A DNA stretch of 64,000 bases from Anderseniella sp963787895. Its GTDB lineage: Bacteria; Pseudomonadota; Alphaproteobacteria; Rhizobiales; Aestuariivirgaceae. The notes below the pieces were generated by a model. That model searched no databases, was not told the DNA's origin, and saw only the letters and a program-made list of their open reading frames with translations. Each line of letters opens with the position of its first letter. The stretch's first letter is position 1. Shown in pieces: positions 1 to 10,716 of this stretch. The stretch spans positions 186,001-250,000 of the forward strand of contig CAWBEX010000007.1 of the NCBI GenBank assembly GCA_963787895.1. Reading direction: 5' to 3'. The position numbers and the translations under genes are program-made.

Positions 1-668
1 TCGTGTTGGAAGGTGAATTGAGGGTGCGTTTGTCCGGCATTATTCAAGAGGCAAGATTGAGGTTTCCAGTTGATTTGAAGCCCGTCGAAGATGTCGATTC
101 AATTGATGATGCAGTTCGCGCGCGATTTGACGACGAGCGGCTATCTGACCTCCTCGGCTTCTTCGCCGACCGGCTGAAAGTCTACCTGCGTGACGCCGGT
201 GCCCGCCACGACCTGATCGATGCTGTTTTCTCGCTCGGCAATCAGGATGACCTGCTGATGATCGTCAAGCGCGTCGAAGCTTTGTCGGCGTTTCTCGATA
301 CAGACGACGGCAAGAACCTGCTCGCAGGCGTCAAGCGCGCCTCCAACATTCTCAAGATTGAAGAAAAGAAGGACGGCAAGCCCTACACCGGCTCACCCGA
401 TGCCAAGCTGCTGGTGCAAGGTGAGGAAAAGGACTTGCATCGTGCCGTATCACAGGCAGAAGCCAACGCAAAGCGGGCCGTTGAAGCGGAAGATTTCACC
501 GCTGCGATGAGCCATATCGCCAGGCTGCGTGAACCGGTGGACAAATTCTTCAACGAGGTGACGGTGAATGACAACGATCCGACCTTCCGTGAAAACCGGT
601 TGAAGCTGCTAAACCGGATCCGCGAGGCGACGCTGGCTGTGGCCGACTTCTCAAAGATCGAAGGCTGA
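1..668 (+). CDS. glyS: Glycyl-tRNA synthetase beta subunit, C-terminal part (5' end outside window)
   Basis: The reading frame is open from the left edge and ends at TGA 666-668, giving about 221 codons of the C-terminus of the beta chain of the tetrameric bacterial glycyl-tRNA synthetase, which charges tRNA-Gly in the cytoplasm. The sequence matches the helical DALR-like anticodon-binding tail of GlyS, with the stretches LLGFFADRLKVYLRD, DLLMIVKRVEALSAF and FFNEVTVNDNDPTFRENRL that are characteristic of this family. A full beta subunit is near 700 residues, so roughly two thirds lies upstream. The GTG at 3-5 is almost certainly internal and not a start. The gene is followed by ppdK in the same direction. 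Truncation here is only by the window edge. Confidence 0.93.
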   Translation, partial: VLEGELRVRLSGIIQEARLRFPVDLKPVEDVDSIDDAVRARFDDERLSDLLGFFADRLKVYLRDAGARHDLIDAVFSLGNQDDLLMIVKRVEALSAFLDTDDGKNLLAGVKRASNILKIEEKKDGKPYTGSPDAKLLVQGEEKDLHRAVSQAEANAKRAVEAEDFTAAMSHIARLREPVDKFFNEVTVNDNDPTFRENRLKLLNRIREATLAVADFSKIEG

Positions 669-850
669 CGTCCCTTCCTGTCCGATATGTTGCGGATTGG
701 GCAAGGGACTGAAGCTTGCACCCAGCTTGCGCCGCACTGCCCCGTCGCAAATCTGTTCAGTGCGTCGTGACGCCACTTGAAAAACCTGCGCCAGTGTGGC
801 CTTACACAGCCATCGTCCATCCCACCATATGGAATCGGAGCCGGTCACAC

Positions 851-3526
<2,676 letters not shown>

Positions 3527-3689
3527 AGTCCCGGCTTGATTGCAACCTTTGCGATTGTCACAAGATTTGAAATGCCACCTGAAAAGCTTTCAGCTTAACT
3601 TGATTGCATGGTTAACCTATGATAAACGCAGAAGCACTATCGTGGGGAATGAGTAGTGTAACGGACCTTGCAGGGAAAGGCCCGCCAAT

Positions 3690-4634
3690 TTGAACTTGGT
3701 AGAAAAGCACAGACGGATGCGTCAAGGAAGCCGTACCCGATCCCTCGACATGGATCAGGGTTTGGGGCTGCCGGAGATTGCGTCATTTGCACTGGCTGGC
3801 TTTGCTCTGGTCGGTGCGGTTGCGTTTGCGGGCCACTACATGTCCATGGCCGACGCGCATCAGGCACCTGAACAAGGCGTGACAACCATCAATCTTGCAA
3901 GCGCATCAGCCGCAGGCCAGTGGAGTGACGTAGTTTCTCCTGCAACCACCATTGCCGCCAAGGGCTCGCTGCTCGATGTGCCGGCGCGAGAAGAATTCCG
4001 CATTGTACCCGCTGACAACCAGGTCAGGGTGGCCAGTTATGGCAAGTCGGATTTTGTCAGTGAAGACGTGGTACTTCAGCCAGCTGCCGAGGCTGTGCCG
4101 GCATTGTCGCCTCAAGGTGCTGCCAAGCCGATGGTGCAACTTGTTTCCATCCCGCCATCACCAACGATTTCGAAGCTGGAAAACAGTTTCCGTCTTGCTC
4201 GCGACGAAAAGCGTAAGGTGCTCAAGCAGCGCGATACGCGCTTGGCGGAAGCAGACTGCCTAGCCCGTGCCATCTACTTCGAGTCACGGTCCGAACCCGA
4301 GGCCGGCCAGATCGCAGTCGCCAACGTGATCTTGAACAGGGTGAAGTCCAGCGCATACCCAAATACCATTTGCGGCGTTGTGTATGACGGGGCGCATCGT
4401 TTGAACTCATGCCAGTTTTCATTTGCCTGTGATGGCAAACAGGATGTGCCAAAGAACGCCAAGATGTGGTCGCAGTCGAGGCGCATTGCGTCCAGGGCAA
4501 TGTCCGGCGATGCATATGTGCGCGTTGTCTCGACGGCCACGCATTATCACGCCGACTATGTGAACCCGCGCTGGTCAGGCGCAATGAAGCGACTAATCAA
4601 GATCGGCCGCCATATCTTTTATAAAGATAGTTAG
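3690..4634 (+). CDS. Cell wall hydrolase, SleB-type (Hydrolase_2 family), membrane-anchored
   Basis: About 314 residues from TTG 3690, or 305 from ATG 3717 in the same frame. The TTG has a strong purine run AGGGAAAGG ending 9 bases upstream, the ATG has little; the start is therefore uncertain. A single hydrophobic segment near residues 26-50 (IASFALAGFALVGAVAFAG) suggests an N-terminal membrane anchor or uncleaved signal. A long low-complexity linker follows, then the catalytic domain from about residue 188: DCLARAIYFESRSEPEAGQ carries the catalytic Glu typical of SleB/CwlJ, followed by VANVILNRV, CQFSFACDG and ATHYHADYVNPRW. The family cleaves peptidoglycan, acting in the periplasm for non-spore-formers, probably in wall remodelling. 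Followed by a good intrinsic terminator. Confidence 0.88.
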   Translation: MNLVEKHRRMRQGSRTRSLDMDQGLGLPEIASFALAGFALVGAVAFAGHYMSMADAHQAPEQGVTTINLASASAAGQWSDVVSPATTIAAKGSLLDVPAREEFRIVPADNQVRVASYGKSDFVSEDVVLQPAAEAVPALSPQGAAKPMVQLVSIPPSPTISKLENSFRLARDEKRKVLKQRDTRLAEADCLARAIYFESRSEPEAGQIAVANVILNRVKSSAYPNTICGVVYDGAHRLNSCQFSFACDGKQDVPKNAKMWSQSRRIASRAMSGDAYVRVVSTATHYHADYVNPRWSGAMKRLIKIGRHIFYKDS

Positions 4635-4663
4635 CCGCGTATTGACTGAATTGATGCCCAACA

Positions 4664-4693
4664 GCCTCGCATGCCTTGCGGGGTTTTTTGTTT
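4664..4693 (+). terminator. Intrinsic terminator after the SleB-type hydrolase
   Basis: Stem CCTCGCA (4665-4671) pairs with TGCGGGG (4677-4683), including one T-G pair, with a 5-base loop. It is followed at once by six T residues and then GTTTT. It lies 30 bases after the hydrolase stop and about 45 bases before the aminotransferase start, so the next gene probably has a promoter inside this short gap or relies on read-through. Confidence 0.8.
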
Positions 4694-4738
4694 TGGCGCA
4701 GCATGGACCGGCACAGGAATATCAATGGAGGTGGGGCC

Positions 4739-5584
4739 ATGGCGACGTGGACATGGATGGATGGCAAGTGGCACGACGAACCGCCAATGGTTGCAAGTCC
4801 CATGACCCATGCCTTGTGGCTGGGCTCGTGTGTATTTGATGGTGCGCGTGCCTTCGAGGGAACCGCGCCTGACTTGTTGCTGCATTGCCAGAGAATCTAT
4901 AATTCGGCCAAGACATTCGGCCTCAAGCCAATGCATGATGCCAGCGAGATCCATACATTGGCGCGGCAGGGGATTGCGAAGTTTGGGCCTCAAGCAGAGC
5001 TCTATATTCGGCCAATGTACTGGGCGGAGGAGGGGTTCGTTGACGTGGAGCCGGACTCGACCCGTTTCTGCCTGGCTGTCTATGATGCGCCAATGCCGGA
5101 AGCGAAGGGGTTCTCCGTCACCTGCTCGCCGTTTCGCCGCCCGTCTCTCGAATACGCTCCAACCGATGCCAAGGCTGCCTGCCACTACCCAAATTCTGCC
5201 CGCGCCTTGCGCGAGGCTCGCGCACGTGGTTTCGACAATGCGGTGATGCTGGATCCACTTTCCAATGTGTCTGAACTGGCAACTGCCAATATCTGGTTTG
5301 CTCGAGGCGGCGAAGTGTTCACTCCGGTTCCCAATGGCACCTTCCTCAATGGCATCACCCGGCAGCGCGTCATTGCGCTGCTCAAGGAAGATGGTCTCAA
5401 AGTGCATGAGGCATCGCTAAAGTGGAGAGACTTCTGCGAAGCCGATGAGGTATTCTCGACCGGCAACTGGGCCAAGGTCGCGCCCGTAACTCGCGTTGAG
5501 ACCCGCGATTTGCAGCCCGGCCCGGTGTATGCACGCGCGCGCAAACTTTACTGGAACTACGCCCACTCCTCGGGCAAACCCTAG
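4739..5584 (+). CDS. Branched-chain amino acid aminotransferase-type PLP class IV enzyme
   Basis: 281 residues from ATG 4739, chosen because TGGAGGTGGGG lies directly before it; the frame is open upstream to 4676 across the terminator, which is not credible coding. Class IV (IlvE/D-amino-acid transaminase fold) features are present: FDGARAFEG near residue 35, YIRPMYW near 95, the PLP lysine in PTDAKAACHYPNS near residue 144, then ALREARARGFDNAVMLD, VSELATANIW with the conserved Glu, and the phosphate-gripping loop FLNGITRQRV. The expected role is transamination between branched-chain 2-oxo acids and glutamate in the cytoplasm. Typical IlvE is about 300 residues, so related class IV enzymes such as D-amino acid aminotransferase cannot be fully excluded. 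Its stop overlaps the stop of the convergent HD gene. Confidence 0.85.
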   Translation: MATWTWMDGKWHDEPPMVASPMTHALWLGSCVFDGARAFEGTAPDLLLHCQRIYNSAKTFGLKPMHDASEIHTLARQGIAKFGPQAELYIRPMYWAEEGFVDVEPDSTRFCLAVYDAPMPEAKGFSVTCSPFRRPSLEYAPTDAKAACHYPNSARALREARARGFDNAVMLDPLSNVSELATANIWFARGGEVFTPVPNGTFLNGITRQRVIALLKEDGLKVHEASLKWRDFCEADEVFSTGNWAKVAPVTRVETRDLQPGPVYARARKLYWNYAHSSGKP

Positions 5585-6198
5585 AGTTTGAGCTGGGAAA
5601 ACTTCTTCATGTAGGCAGCTCCTGCCCGCTCGGCCGTCAAGGGTTTGAGCTGCTTCAACTCTTCAATGGTTGCCACATCCAGCCCGCGCGGGCGGCCGAA
5701 AAATCTAGCAGCCTCTGCATCTTCGAAGCCGGCCAGTATGGTCGCCTCGAAAAAAGCTGATGCCTTGTCGGCCCGCTTGATCTGGGCTTCGACTGCTTCG
5801 GACAGGTGGGCGGGCAAGCCGAAACGCAGGTGCACTGCTTCCATCAACCGTCCCTCGAACGCCTTGTAGTCCAGGCCAAGAGCTGCCTTGAACGGCGAGA
5901 TCATGTCACCTATCACATATTCCGACGCATCGTGCAGCAATGCCGCCAGTCGCCATCGAGGGTCAATTCCAGGGTGGAACCTAACCAAAAGCTGCTCCAC
6001 CAGAACGCAGTGCTGGGCGACGGAGAACGCGTGAGATCCGCGAGTCTGACCGTTCCAGCGGGCGACACGTGCAAGACCGTGAGCTATGTCTTCTATCTCC
6101 ACATCAAGCGGGGATGGCTCCAGTAAATCAAGCCTGCGGCCTGACAGCATGCGTTGCCATGCACGAGGCGCTTCGGTTTGTTTCGGCCGTCTTGCCAT
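5581..6198 (-). CDS. HD-domain hydrolase (YfbR-like phosphohydrolase)
   Basis: 205 residues. A metal-binding HD signature is plain: an early His in HAFSVAQHC (near residue 60), the doublet in WRLAALLHDASEYVIGDM (near residues 82-99), and a later Asp in QIKRADKASAFFEATIL. This arrangement matches HD hydrolases of the YfbR/HDDC2 type, which remove phosphate from deoxynucleoside monophosphates, though substrate cannot be read from sequence. The N-terminus AWQRMLSGRRLDLLEPSPLD is typical of the alphaproteobacterial version. It lies downstream of tag on the same strand with only a 4-base gap after the tag stop, so the ygfZ-tag-HD genes are likely one operon. Its end overlaps the aminotransferase gene by 4 bases, convergently. 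Confidence 0.88.
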   Translation of the reverse strand: MARRPKQTEAPRAWQRMLSGRRLDLLEPSPLDVEIEDIAHGLARVARWNGQTRGSHAFSVAQHCVLVEQLLVRFHPGIDPRWRLAALLHDASEYVIGDMISPFKAALGLDYKAFEGRLMEAVHLRFGLPAHLSEAVEAQIKRADKASAFFEATILAGFEDAEAARFFGRPRGLDVATIEELKQLKPLTAERAGAAYMKKFSQLKL

Positions 6199-6202
6199 CT
6201 AA

Positions 6203-6811
6203 TCAGCGCGCCAGCTTGATAACTGGCTCGTGCCGGTGGCAGTCTACGAGGTGATCATTGATCATGCCTACTGCCTGCATGAATGCGTATACGATTGTTG
6301 GGCCGACGAAGCGAAACCCCCGCTTCTTCAAGTCCTTTGAGATGGTCTCAGCAAGTGGTGTTGCTGCAGGAACCTGATCAAGATGCGTGAATTGGTTGAC
6401 CAGCGGCTTGCCATCCATGAAATCCCACAAATAGTCTGAGAAGCCCTGGTTTTCTTCAATAGCGATATATGCCTGCGCATTGGTGATGGACGCAGCAATC
6501 TTGAGCCGGTTACGCACGATGCCGGCATTCTGCATCAGTTCAGTCTGTTTCGAGCTGTCATATCGTGCCATTTTGTGAGCATCGAAGCCGTCATAGGCAA
6601 TGCGATAGGCATCACGCTTGCGCAAGATGGTGATCCAGGACAACCCTGCCTGAAAGCCATCCAGCAGCAGCTTTTCGAACAGCGCCCGGCTGTCATACTC
6701 AGGCACACCCCACTCGGTATCGTGGTAGGCAACATAGTCCTCGTCAACGCCGCACCAGCCACAGCGGTGAACGCCATCTTCGTGGGTGATCATCGAGTGT
6801 TCCCAGCCCAT
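6203..6811 (-). CDS. tag: DNA-3-methyladenine glycosylase I
   Basis: 202 residues. Tag excises 3-methyladenine from alkylated DNA, opening base excision repair. The signature is clear: CGWCGVDEDYVAYHDTEWGVP near the N-terminus with zinc-ligand Cys and His residues, LFEKLLLDGFQAGLSWITIL (the helix-hairpin-helix region with the base-pocket Trp), FDAHKMARYD, and the C-terminal GFRFVGPTIVYAFMQAVGMINDH with further zinc ligands DCHRH. The first residues MGWEHSM extend slightly beyond a second Met at residue 7; either could be used. The ATG at 6811 directly abuts the stop codon of ygfZ, so translational coupling is likely. Confidence 0.95.
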   Translation of the reverse strand: MGWEHSMITHEDGVHRCGWCGVDEDYVAYHDTEWGVPEYDSRALFEKLLLDGFQAGLSWITILRKRDAYRIAYDGFDAHKMARYDSSKQTELMQNAGIVRNRLKIAASITNAQAYIAIEENQGFSDYLWDFMDGKPLVNQFTHLDQVPAATPLAETISKDLKKRGFRFVGPTIVYAFMQAVGMINDHLVDCHRHEPVIKLAR

Positions 6812-7675
6812 CTATCCCTCGTCCGCCGCACTTGTGTCCGGGTCTTTCCATTTCGCCCATGTTGGCTTGTGCATGGTGATGGGTTGACCGTCAACTGACA
6901 CCTTGTTGTCAACTCTTGCAGCCCGGTCAAGGCGGATGAGTGCTAGTCCCGATCTGTCCAGTGAACCCAGCAGTGTGCCGGCAGGCTTGTCCCCGGCAAT
7001 TATTGTGGTGCCGGGCCCGGGTAACGACGTGCTGGATGTGACTGACACAATGCGTGACCTGGCGGTGCCGCGATGTTGCATTCGTGACACCACCTCCTGG
7101 CCCACATAGCATCCCTTGTGAAAACCAACCGAATTGAGCTGATCATAACAGGCCTCATGCGGAAACAGTTCGCTTGAACCGATCTCTGCGCTGTCAGCTA
7201 TGCCAAGACTGTAGCGGTGGCTCCGGTAGGCATCGGGGTTTTCATTCGCAATGGCCTTGAGGGTGGTTGGCGAAGCGATGACACGTATGCCAAGTTCTGC
7301 AAGACGCGGGTCGGTGAACCTGTAACCGCCGATTGCCTCGTACGCATCGCTGCGGCCCCAGGCTGTGGCCACGCCCAACGTATCTACCACTTCAATTGTC
7401 AGGGCTTTGCGCAGTTTGTACATTGTGAGCCGCTGTAGCAGGCCAGGTGCGGTGTCAGCTGCGCAATCGAGCAGCACTCCATCTTCCTGAGCCAGCACGA
7501 AAAAGTCGAAAAGTATCTTTCCCTGCGGGGTCAGCAGACCGCCGTGCGCCGCTTCGCCGACCTTGAGTTGTTCCACATCCGCGGTGATCAGATCCTGCAG
7601 AAAGGTGAGCGCCTCAACTCCCGTGATCCTGATGACCGCCCTGTCCGGCAGGTGTGCGATTGAAAGTTGCATCAA
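6812..7675 (-). CDS. ygfZ: YgfZ/GcvT-fold folate-binding protein (iron-sulfur cluster maintenance)
   Basis: 287 residues, normal for the alphaproteobacterial YgfZ/CAF17 family. The diagnostic motif K-G-C-Y-x-G-Q-E is present as FHKGCYVGQEVVSRMQHRG near residue 190. The N-terminal part ALTFLQDLITADVEQL and GGLLTPQGKILFDFF is GcvT-like. The family uses tetrahydrofolate to help repair or assemble certain iron-sulfur clusters in the cytoplasm. It is first in an apparent operon with tag and the HD hydrolase; promoter elements should lie in 7676-7778, which it shares divergently with the oxidoreductase at 7779. Confidence 0.93.
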   Translation of the reverse strand: MMQLSIAHLPDRAVIRITGVEALTFLQDLITADVEQLKVGEAAHGGLLTPQGKILFDFFVLAQEDGVLLDCAADTAPGLLQRLTMYKLRKALTIEVVDTLGVATAWGRSDAYEAIGGYRFTDPRLAELGIRVIASPTTLKAIANENPDAYRSHRYSLGIADSAEIGSSELFPHEACYDQLNSVGFHKGCYVGQEVVSRMQHRGTARSRIVSVTSSTSLPGPGTTIIAGDKPAGTLLGSLDRSGLALIRLDRAARVDNKVSVDGQPITMHKPTWAKWKDPDTSAADEG

Positions 7676-7778
7676 CTTCGTTTCCAGTGCTTGTGTGTAG
7701 GTTCAGATTTACGTAAGCCAGAACTCACATTCAAGCCACCATCTTGACGGGTGGCTACCATTCTAAAGGAGGGATTTC

Positions 7779-8771
7779 ATGTCCGCCACTTTCCGCGCCA
7801 TTCAAATCAACAAGGTCGATGACAAGCAGTCCGTCGAATTGACCAATTTAACTGACGCAGATCTCATGGACGGAGATGTAACCGTCGATGTCAGTCATTC
7901 TACCGTGAACTACAAGGATGGCCTGGCCCTGACCGGCAAGGCACCGATCATCAGAAAATTTCCACTCATTCCCGGCATTGATTTCGCAGGTACCGTCTCG
8001 GCCTCGGACAATCCCGAGTTCAAGGTTGGCGATGCCGTCATTCTGAATGGTTGGGGTGTTGGCGAAGGCCATTCAGGCGGTTTTGCAGAGCGTGCACGGG
8101 TCAAAGGCGACTGGCTTGTGAAGATGCCAGAGGGCATTGATGCCGCTCACGCTATGGCCATCGGCACAGCGGGTTACACATCCATGCTGTGTGTCATGGC
8201 ATTGGAAGATCAAGGCATCACACCGGCCTCAGGCGAAATACTGGTGACCGGTGCAGCCGGGGGTGTGGGGTCTGTGGCGATCGCCATTCTGTCCAAGCTG
8301 GGATATTCTGTTACCGCTTCGACCGGGCGCACTGCTGAAGAAGCCTTTTTAAGGGATCTGGGTGCTGCAAACATCGTAAACCGCGAAGAGTTCAATGCTC
8401 CACCCAAGCCACTTGCAAAGTCTCGCTGGGCTGGCTGTGTGGACGCAGTGGGCTCGACAACCCTGGCAAATGTTCTGGCGCAGATGAATTATGGTGGAGT
8501 AGTTGCAGCTTGTGGTCTCGCACAGGGGGCTGACCTGCCGACGTTCGTCATGCCGTTCATTCTGCGTGGAGTGAAGTTGATTGGTGTCGATTCAGTGATG
8601 TGTCCAAAACCGCGCCGTGAACTGGCTTGGGCACGTCTTGCGAAGGATCTTGACATGTCGAAGCTGGACGCATTGACCACTCACATCAAGCTCGATGATG
8701 TCATCGCAACTGGCGCAGACATCATGGCAGGAAAGGTGCGCGGCAGGGTCGTGGTGGATATTGCCAAGTAA
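7779..8771 (+). CDS. acuI: Acrylyl-CoA reductase-like MDR oxidoreductase (AcuI/YhdH family)
   Basis: 330 residues, exact family length. A strong ribosome site AAAGGAGGG precedes the ATG. Medium-chain reductase features: an N-terminal GroES-like domain with VNYKDGLALTGKAPIIRKFPLIPGIDFAGTV, and a Rossmann domain with VTGAAGGVGSVAIAIL near residue 155. There are no catalytic zinc cysteines, as expected for the quinone-reductase-like branch. AcuI reduces acryloyl-CoA to propionyl-CoA with NADPH, used in DMSP breakdown, 3-hydroxypropionate assimilation and acrylate detoxification. Propionyl-CoA would feed methylmalonyl-CoA mutase, which is encoded at 53-57 kb. The substrate assignment rests on family resemblance only; YhdH-type general enal reduction is the alternative. 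Confidence 0.87.
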   Translation: MSATFRAIQINKVDDKQSVELTNLTDADLMDGDVTVDVSHSTVNYKDGLALTGKAPIIRKFPLIPGIDFAGTVSASDNPEFKVGDAVILNGWGVGEGHSGGFAERARVKGDWLVKMPEGIDAAHAMAIGTAGYTSMLCVMALEDQGITPASGEILVTGAAGGVGSVAIAILSKLGYSVTASTGRTAEEAFLRDLGAANIVNREEFNAPPKPLAKSRWAGCVDAVGSTTLANVLAQMNYGGVVAACGLAQGADLPTFVMPFILRGVKLIGVDSVMCPKPRRELAWARLAKDLDMSKLDALTTHIKLDDVIATGADIMAGKVRGRVVVDIAK

Positions 8772-8787
8772 CTGGCAGATGCGAGCT

Positions 8788-9081
8788 TTATTGCAAGGTG
8801 CGGATGATGGTGAATTCGCCCTTGCGGATGCGTTCTGACAGACGCTCGGTCATAACGGCAACCGGCTCTTCGCCGTAGGTGGCAATCATGTCTGAGAGCG
8901 CCGCGAAGATTGCAGCTGTTGCAACGCAGTCGGGCTCCAGGCCGTCGTAAACGGCTTCTTCCCAAGCATCGAGGATGTATCTCAGCGCAGCCTGACGGTT
9001 ACGCTGGGCATCCTCGCCATTGTCTTCTTCCGGCAAGCGGAAATCCGGTGATTGCTTCACCTTGTCGTCCCGTTTCTTCAT
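8788..9081 (-). CDS. Small conserved hypothetical protein, 97 residues
   Basis: Not assigned to a family. From ATG 9081 it encodes 97 residues; a GTG 9 bases upstream is an alternative start. The protein is acidic, starts with a charged disordered stretch (KKRDDKVKQSPDFRLPEEDNGED), and then is probably all-helical: AQRNRQAALRYILDAWEEAVYDG and DCVATAAIFAALSDMIATYG. The closing SERIRKGEFTIIRTLQ is amphipathic. There is no signal peptide or transmembrane segment. It ends 16 bases from the end of the convergent acuI-like gene and lies 160 bases downstream of the DUF3179 gene on the same strand. Regular codon use and a defined start support it being real. Confidence 0.65.
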   Translation of the reverse strand: MKKRDDKVKQSPDFRLPEEDNGEDAQRNRQAALRYILDAWEEAVYDGLEPDCVATAAIFAALSDMIATYGEEPVAVMTERLSERIRKGEFTIIRTLQ

Positions 9082-9241
9082 AGGTCCCACCCGGCAGAAT
9101 CAGATCAACCAATGAGGGCAAATCCGTGCTGCTTCAACTTCGGACACTAGCATCTGTAGCGCACGGCACACGTGCAACCTCTCCAAAAGGTTAACGCGCA
9201 GCGGTTGCAGGATTGTTTCGCAGGAAGTGGCTGTTTTCCAG

Positions 9242-10231
9242 CTACTTCATTATCTTGCTGCCTGGCGCGAAGGCCTCGACGACGAAGGCAAAGGTGACGT
9301 CGTAGGGTATGTCTTCATACACGCCATTCGCCGTCTTCTTCTGCACGATGATACTGCCTACATCGCGGCCATCTGAGATTTTGGCCGCATCCAGCGCTGA
9401 TGCCTGACCGGGCTTCCACTTCAGCGTGATGTCGCCATGCATCAACTCCGTCGACTTGTTAAGCATGGTCAATGCGACGGCATGAACCTTGCCGTTTACG
9501 CGGTAGACGACAACCCGTTCCATCGGGTTGATGTTGTCCGGCATTTTGCCGCTATACAGGAACGGTGCGGCAGAGCTGTCATAGCCAACATATGGGTTCT
9601 TGCCATAGTTGCGCAGATCAGGGTTGTTTGGCACCAATACCTTGCCGTCAGGAAACCGTGCCGTGAAGTCCGACCAGCTCTCCAGCCGCGCTGGCAGGTA
9701 GGCCAGAGTCTTGCCCGTATATGCACCAGCAATACCCATGCCGGTAAACTGCTGCCACCAGCTATCGGTCTGGCGGTCATACATGACAAGGTCCGAGTGC
9801 CGCAGCAGGCCGGAGGTACCGAAATCCAGCACTTGCCCGTCGAGTGTTCGGTCAAACACGATGGCTGCATTGCAAAGCGGGCAATAGGTTACAGCAACAG
9901 GTTTGCCCCCCACCGTGTCGTTGACAATTTCGTGCCAGATAAGGATACGCAGCGGGTAGGCCCGTGCATCCCCCTCAATCTCCAGCGAAATAACAGGGTC
10001 ACGTGCGCTCAGCGAAGTTTCGTTGCCCGCAGGCTGAAACGCCGGATGGTCGATTGGCGGAATGCCGTCACGCGGCGGGCCGCCGGATCGGACTTCACTC
10101 AGGTCAACATTTGCCTTGCTGAAATCCGTTTTCGGCCATGCCATCTTGATGAACTGGCCTACCTGGCTTTCCGCCTGTGCGGGCAAGACCAGTGCGATCA
10201 ACAGCAGAAATGCTTTCACCAGTGCTTTCAT
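9242..10231 (-). CDS. Secreted DUF3179 domain protein
   Basis: 329 residues. A signal peptide is clear: MKALVKAFLLLIALVLPAQA followed by ES, so export to the periplasm or beyond is expected. The mature chain has the DUF3179 hallmarks: DGIPPIDHPAF, GDARAYPLRILIWHEIVND, then VTYCPLCNAAIVFDR with its CxxC pair, LDFGTSGLLRHSDLVMYDRQTDSWWQQFTG written here only in outline, and near the end NPYVGYDSS. The biochemical role of DUF3179 is not established; the paired cysteines may bind metal or form a disulfide. It is transcribed in the same direction as the 97-residue gene below it, with a 160-base gap. Confidence 0.88.
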   Translation of the reverse strand: MKALVKAFLLLIALVLPAQAESQVGQFIKMAWPKTDFSKANVDLSEVRSGGPPRDGIPPIDHPAFQPAGNETSLSARDPVISLEIEGDARAYPLRILIWHEIVNDTVGGKPVAVTYCPLCNAAIVFDRTLDGQVLDFGTSGLLRHSDLVMYDRQTDSWWQQFTGMGIAGAYTGKTLAYLPARLESWSDFTARFPDGKVLVPNNPDLRNYGKNPYVGYDSSAAPFLYSGKMPDNINPMERVVVYRVNGKVHAVALTMLNKSTELMHGDITLKWKPGQASALDAAKISDGRDVGSIIVQKKTANGVYEDIPYDVTFAFVVEAFAPGSKIMK

Positions 10232-10269
10232 GATTCAGGAGTTTGAAGCAAGCAGTACGCCATGACCAA

Positions 10270-10701
10270 TCAGATTTGTGTGAGGCTTTCGAGTGCGCGC
10301 CTGATCAGTGCGGCTGTATTGTCGGTCATTGTCAGACTGTCGAGGTCGTGGACATCCGCCCACATGATTTGTGACGCATCACTGCCAGCGACGGCCTCGC
10401 CTGAGATCCAGTGGCCCAGGAAAACCGAGACAATGTAGTGAAACTCGACATTGCCATCACCATTGCGGTGTATGATGTCCATGCAATCGATCAGCTTTTC
10501 GAGACGCGCGGTAACACCGGTCTCTTCCAGCAGTTCGCGCAGGGCGGCATCGCGCAATCGCTCGCCACTTTCAATGTGACCACCAGGCAGGCTCCACAAT
10601 CCATGCCCGGCCCTGTTGGCTCGTCTCGCCAACAGCACTTTGCCATCCCGAAGCGTCATGACAGAGACGCCTGGTTGGGGTTTTACCTTGATAACAGTCA
10701 T
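10270..10701 (-). CDS. Nudix hydrolase
   Basis: 143 residues from ATG 10701 (MTVIKVKPQPGVSVMTLRDG). The frame is open upstream to 10863, but that extension would run antisense through the SRAP gene and is not Nudix-like, so the internal ATG is used. The Nudix box is exact: G-x5-E-x7-REUxEExGU read as GHIESGERLRDAALRELLEE followed by TGV, near residues 40-62. The family hydrolyses nucleoside diphosphates linked to another moiety; this one resembles small NUDT-type sanitation enzymes, substrate unknown. Its start is only 15 bases from the divergent SRAP start, so each gene's promoter must lie inside or very near the other. Confidence 0.9.
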   Translation of the reverse strand: MTVIKVKPQPGVSVMTLRDGKVLLARRANRAGHGLWSLPGGHIESGERLRDAALRELLEETGVTARLEKLIDCMDIIHRNGDGNVEFHYIVSVFLGHWISGEAVAGSDASQIMWADVHDLDSLTMTDNTAALIRRALESLTQI

Positions 10702-10716
10702 GCGATAATTGAACTC

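Noticed and set aside
670..709. GTCCCTT/AAGGGAC inverted repeat after glyS as a terminator
   Set aside because: The 26-base loop and lack of a T run make a terminator unlikely.
716..850. N-terminal extension of PpdK by 45 residues
   Set aside because: The extension is Pro/Arg-rich and unlike PPDK; ATG 851 gives the family length and a better ribosome site.
3579..3593. CTGAAA-AGC-TTTCAG hairpin after ppdK
   Set aside because: Weak A/T stem and no T tract; it may be chance.
3608..3615. ATGGTTAA, complement of a CtrA-like half site, before the wall hydrolase
   Set aside because: Only a half site; the second half at the required spacing is absent, so there is too little evidence.
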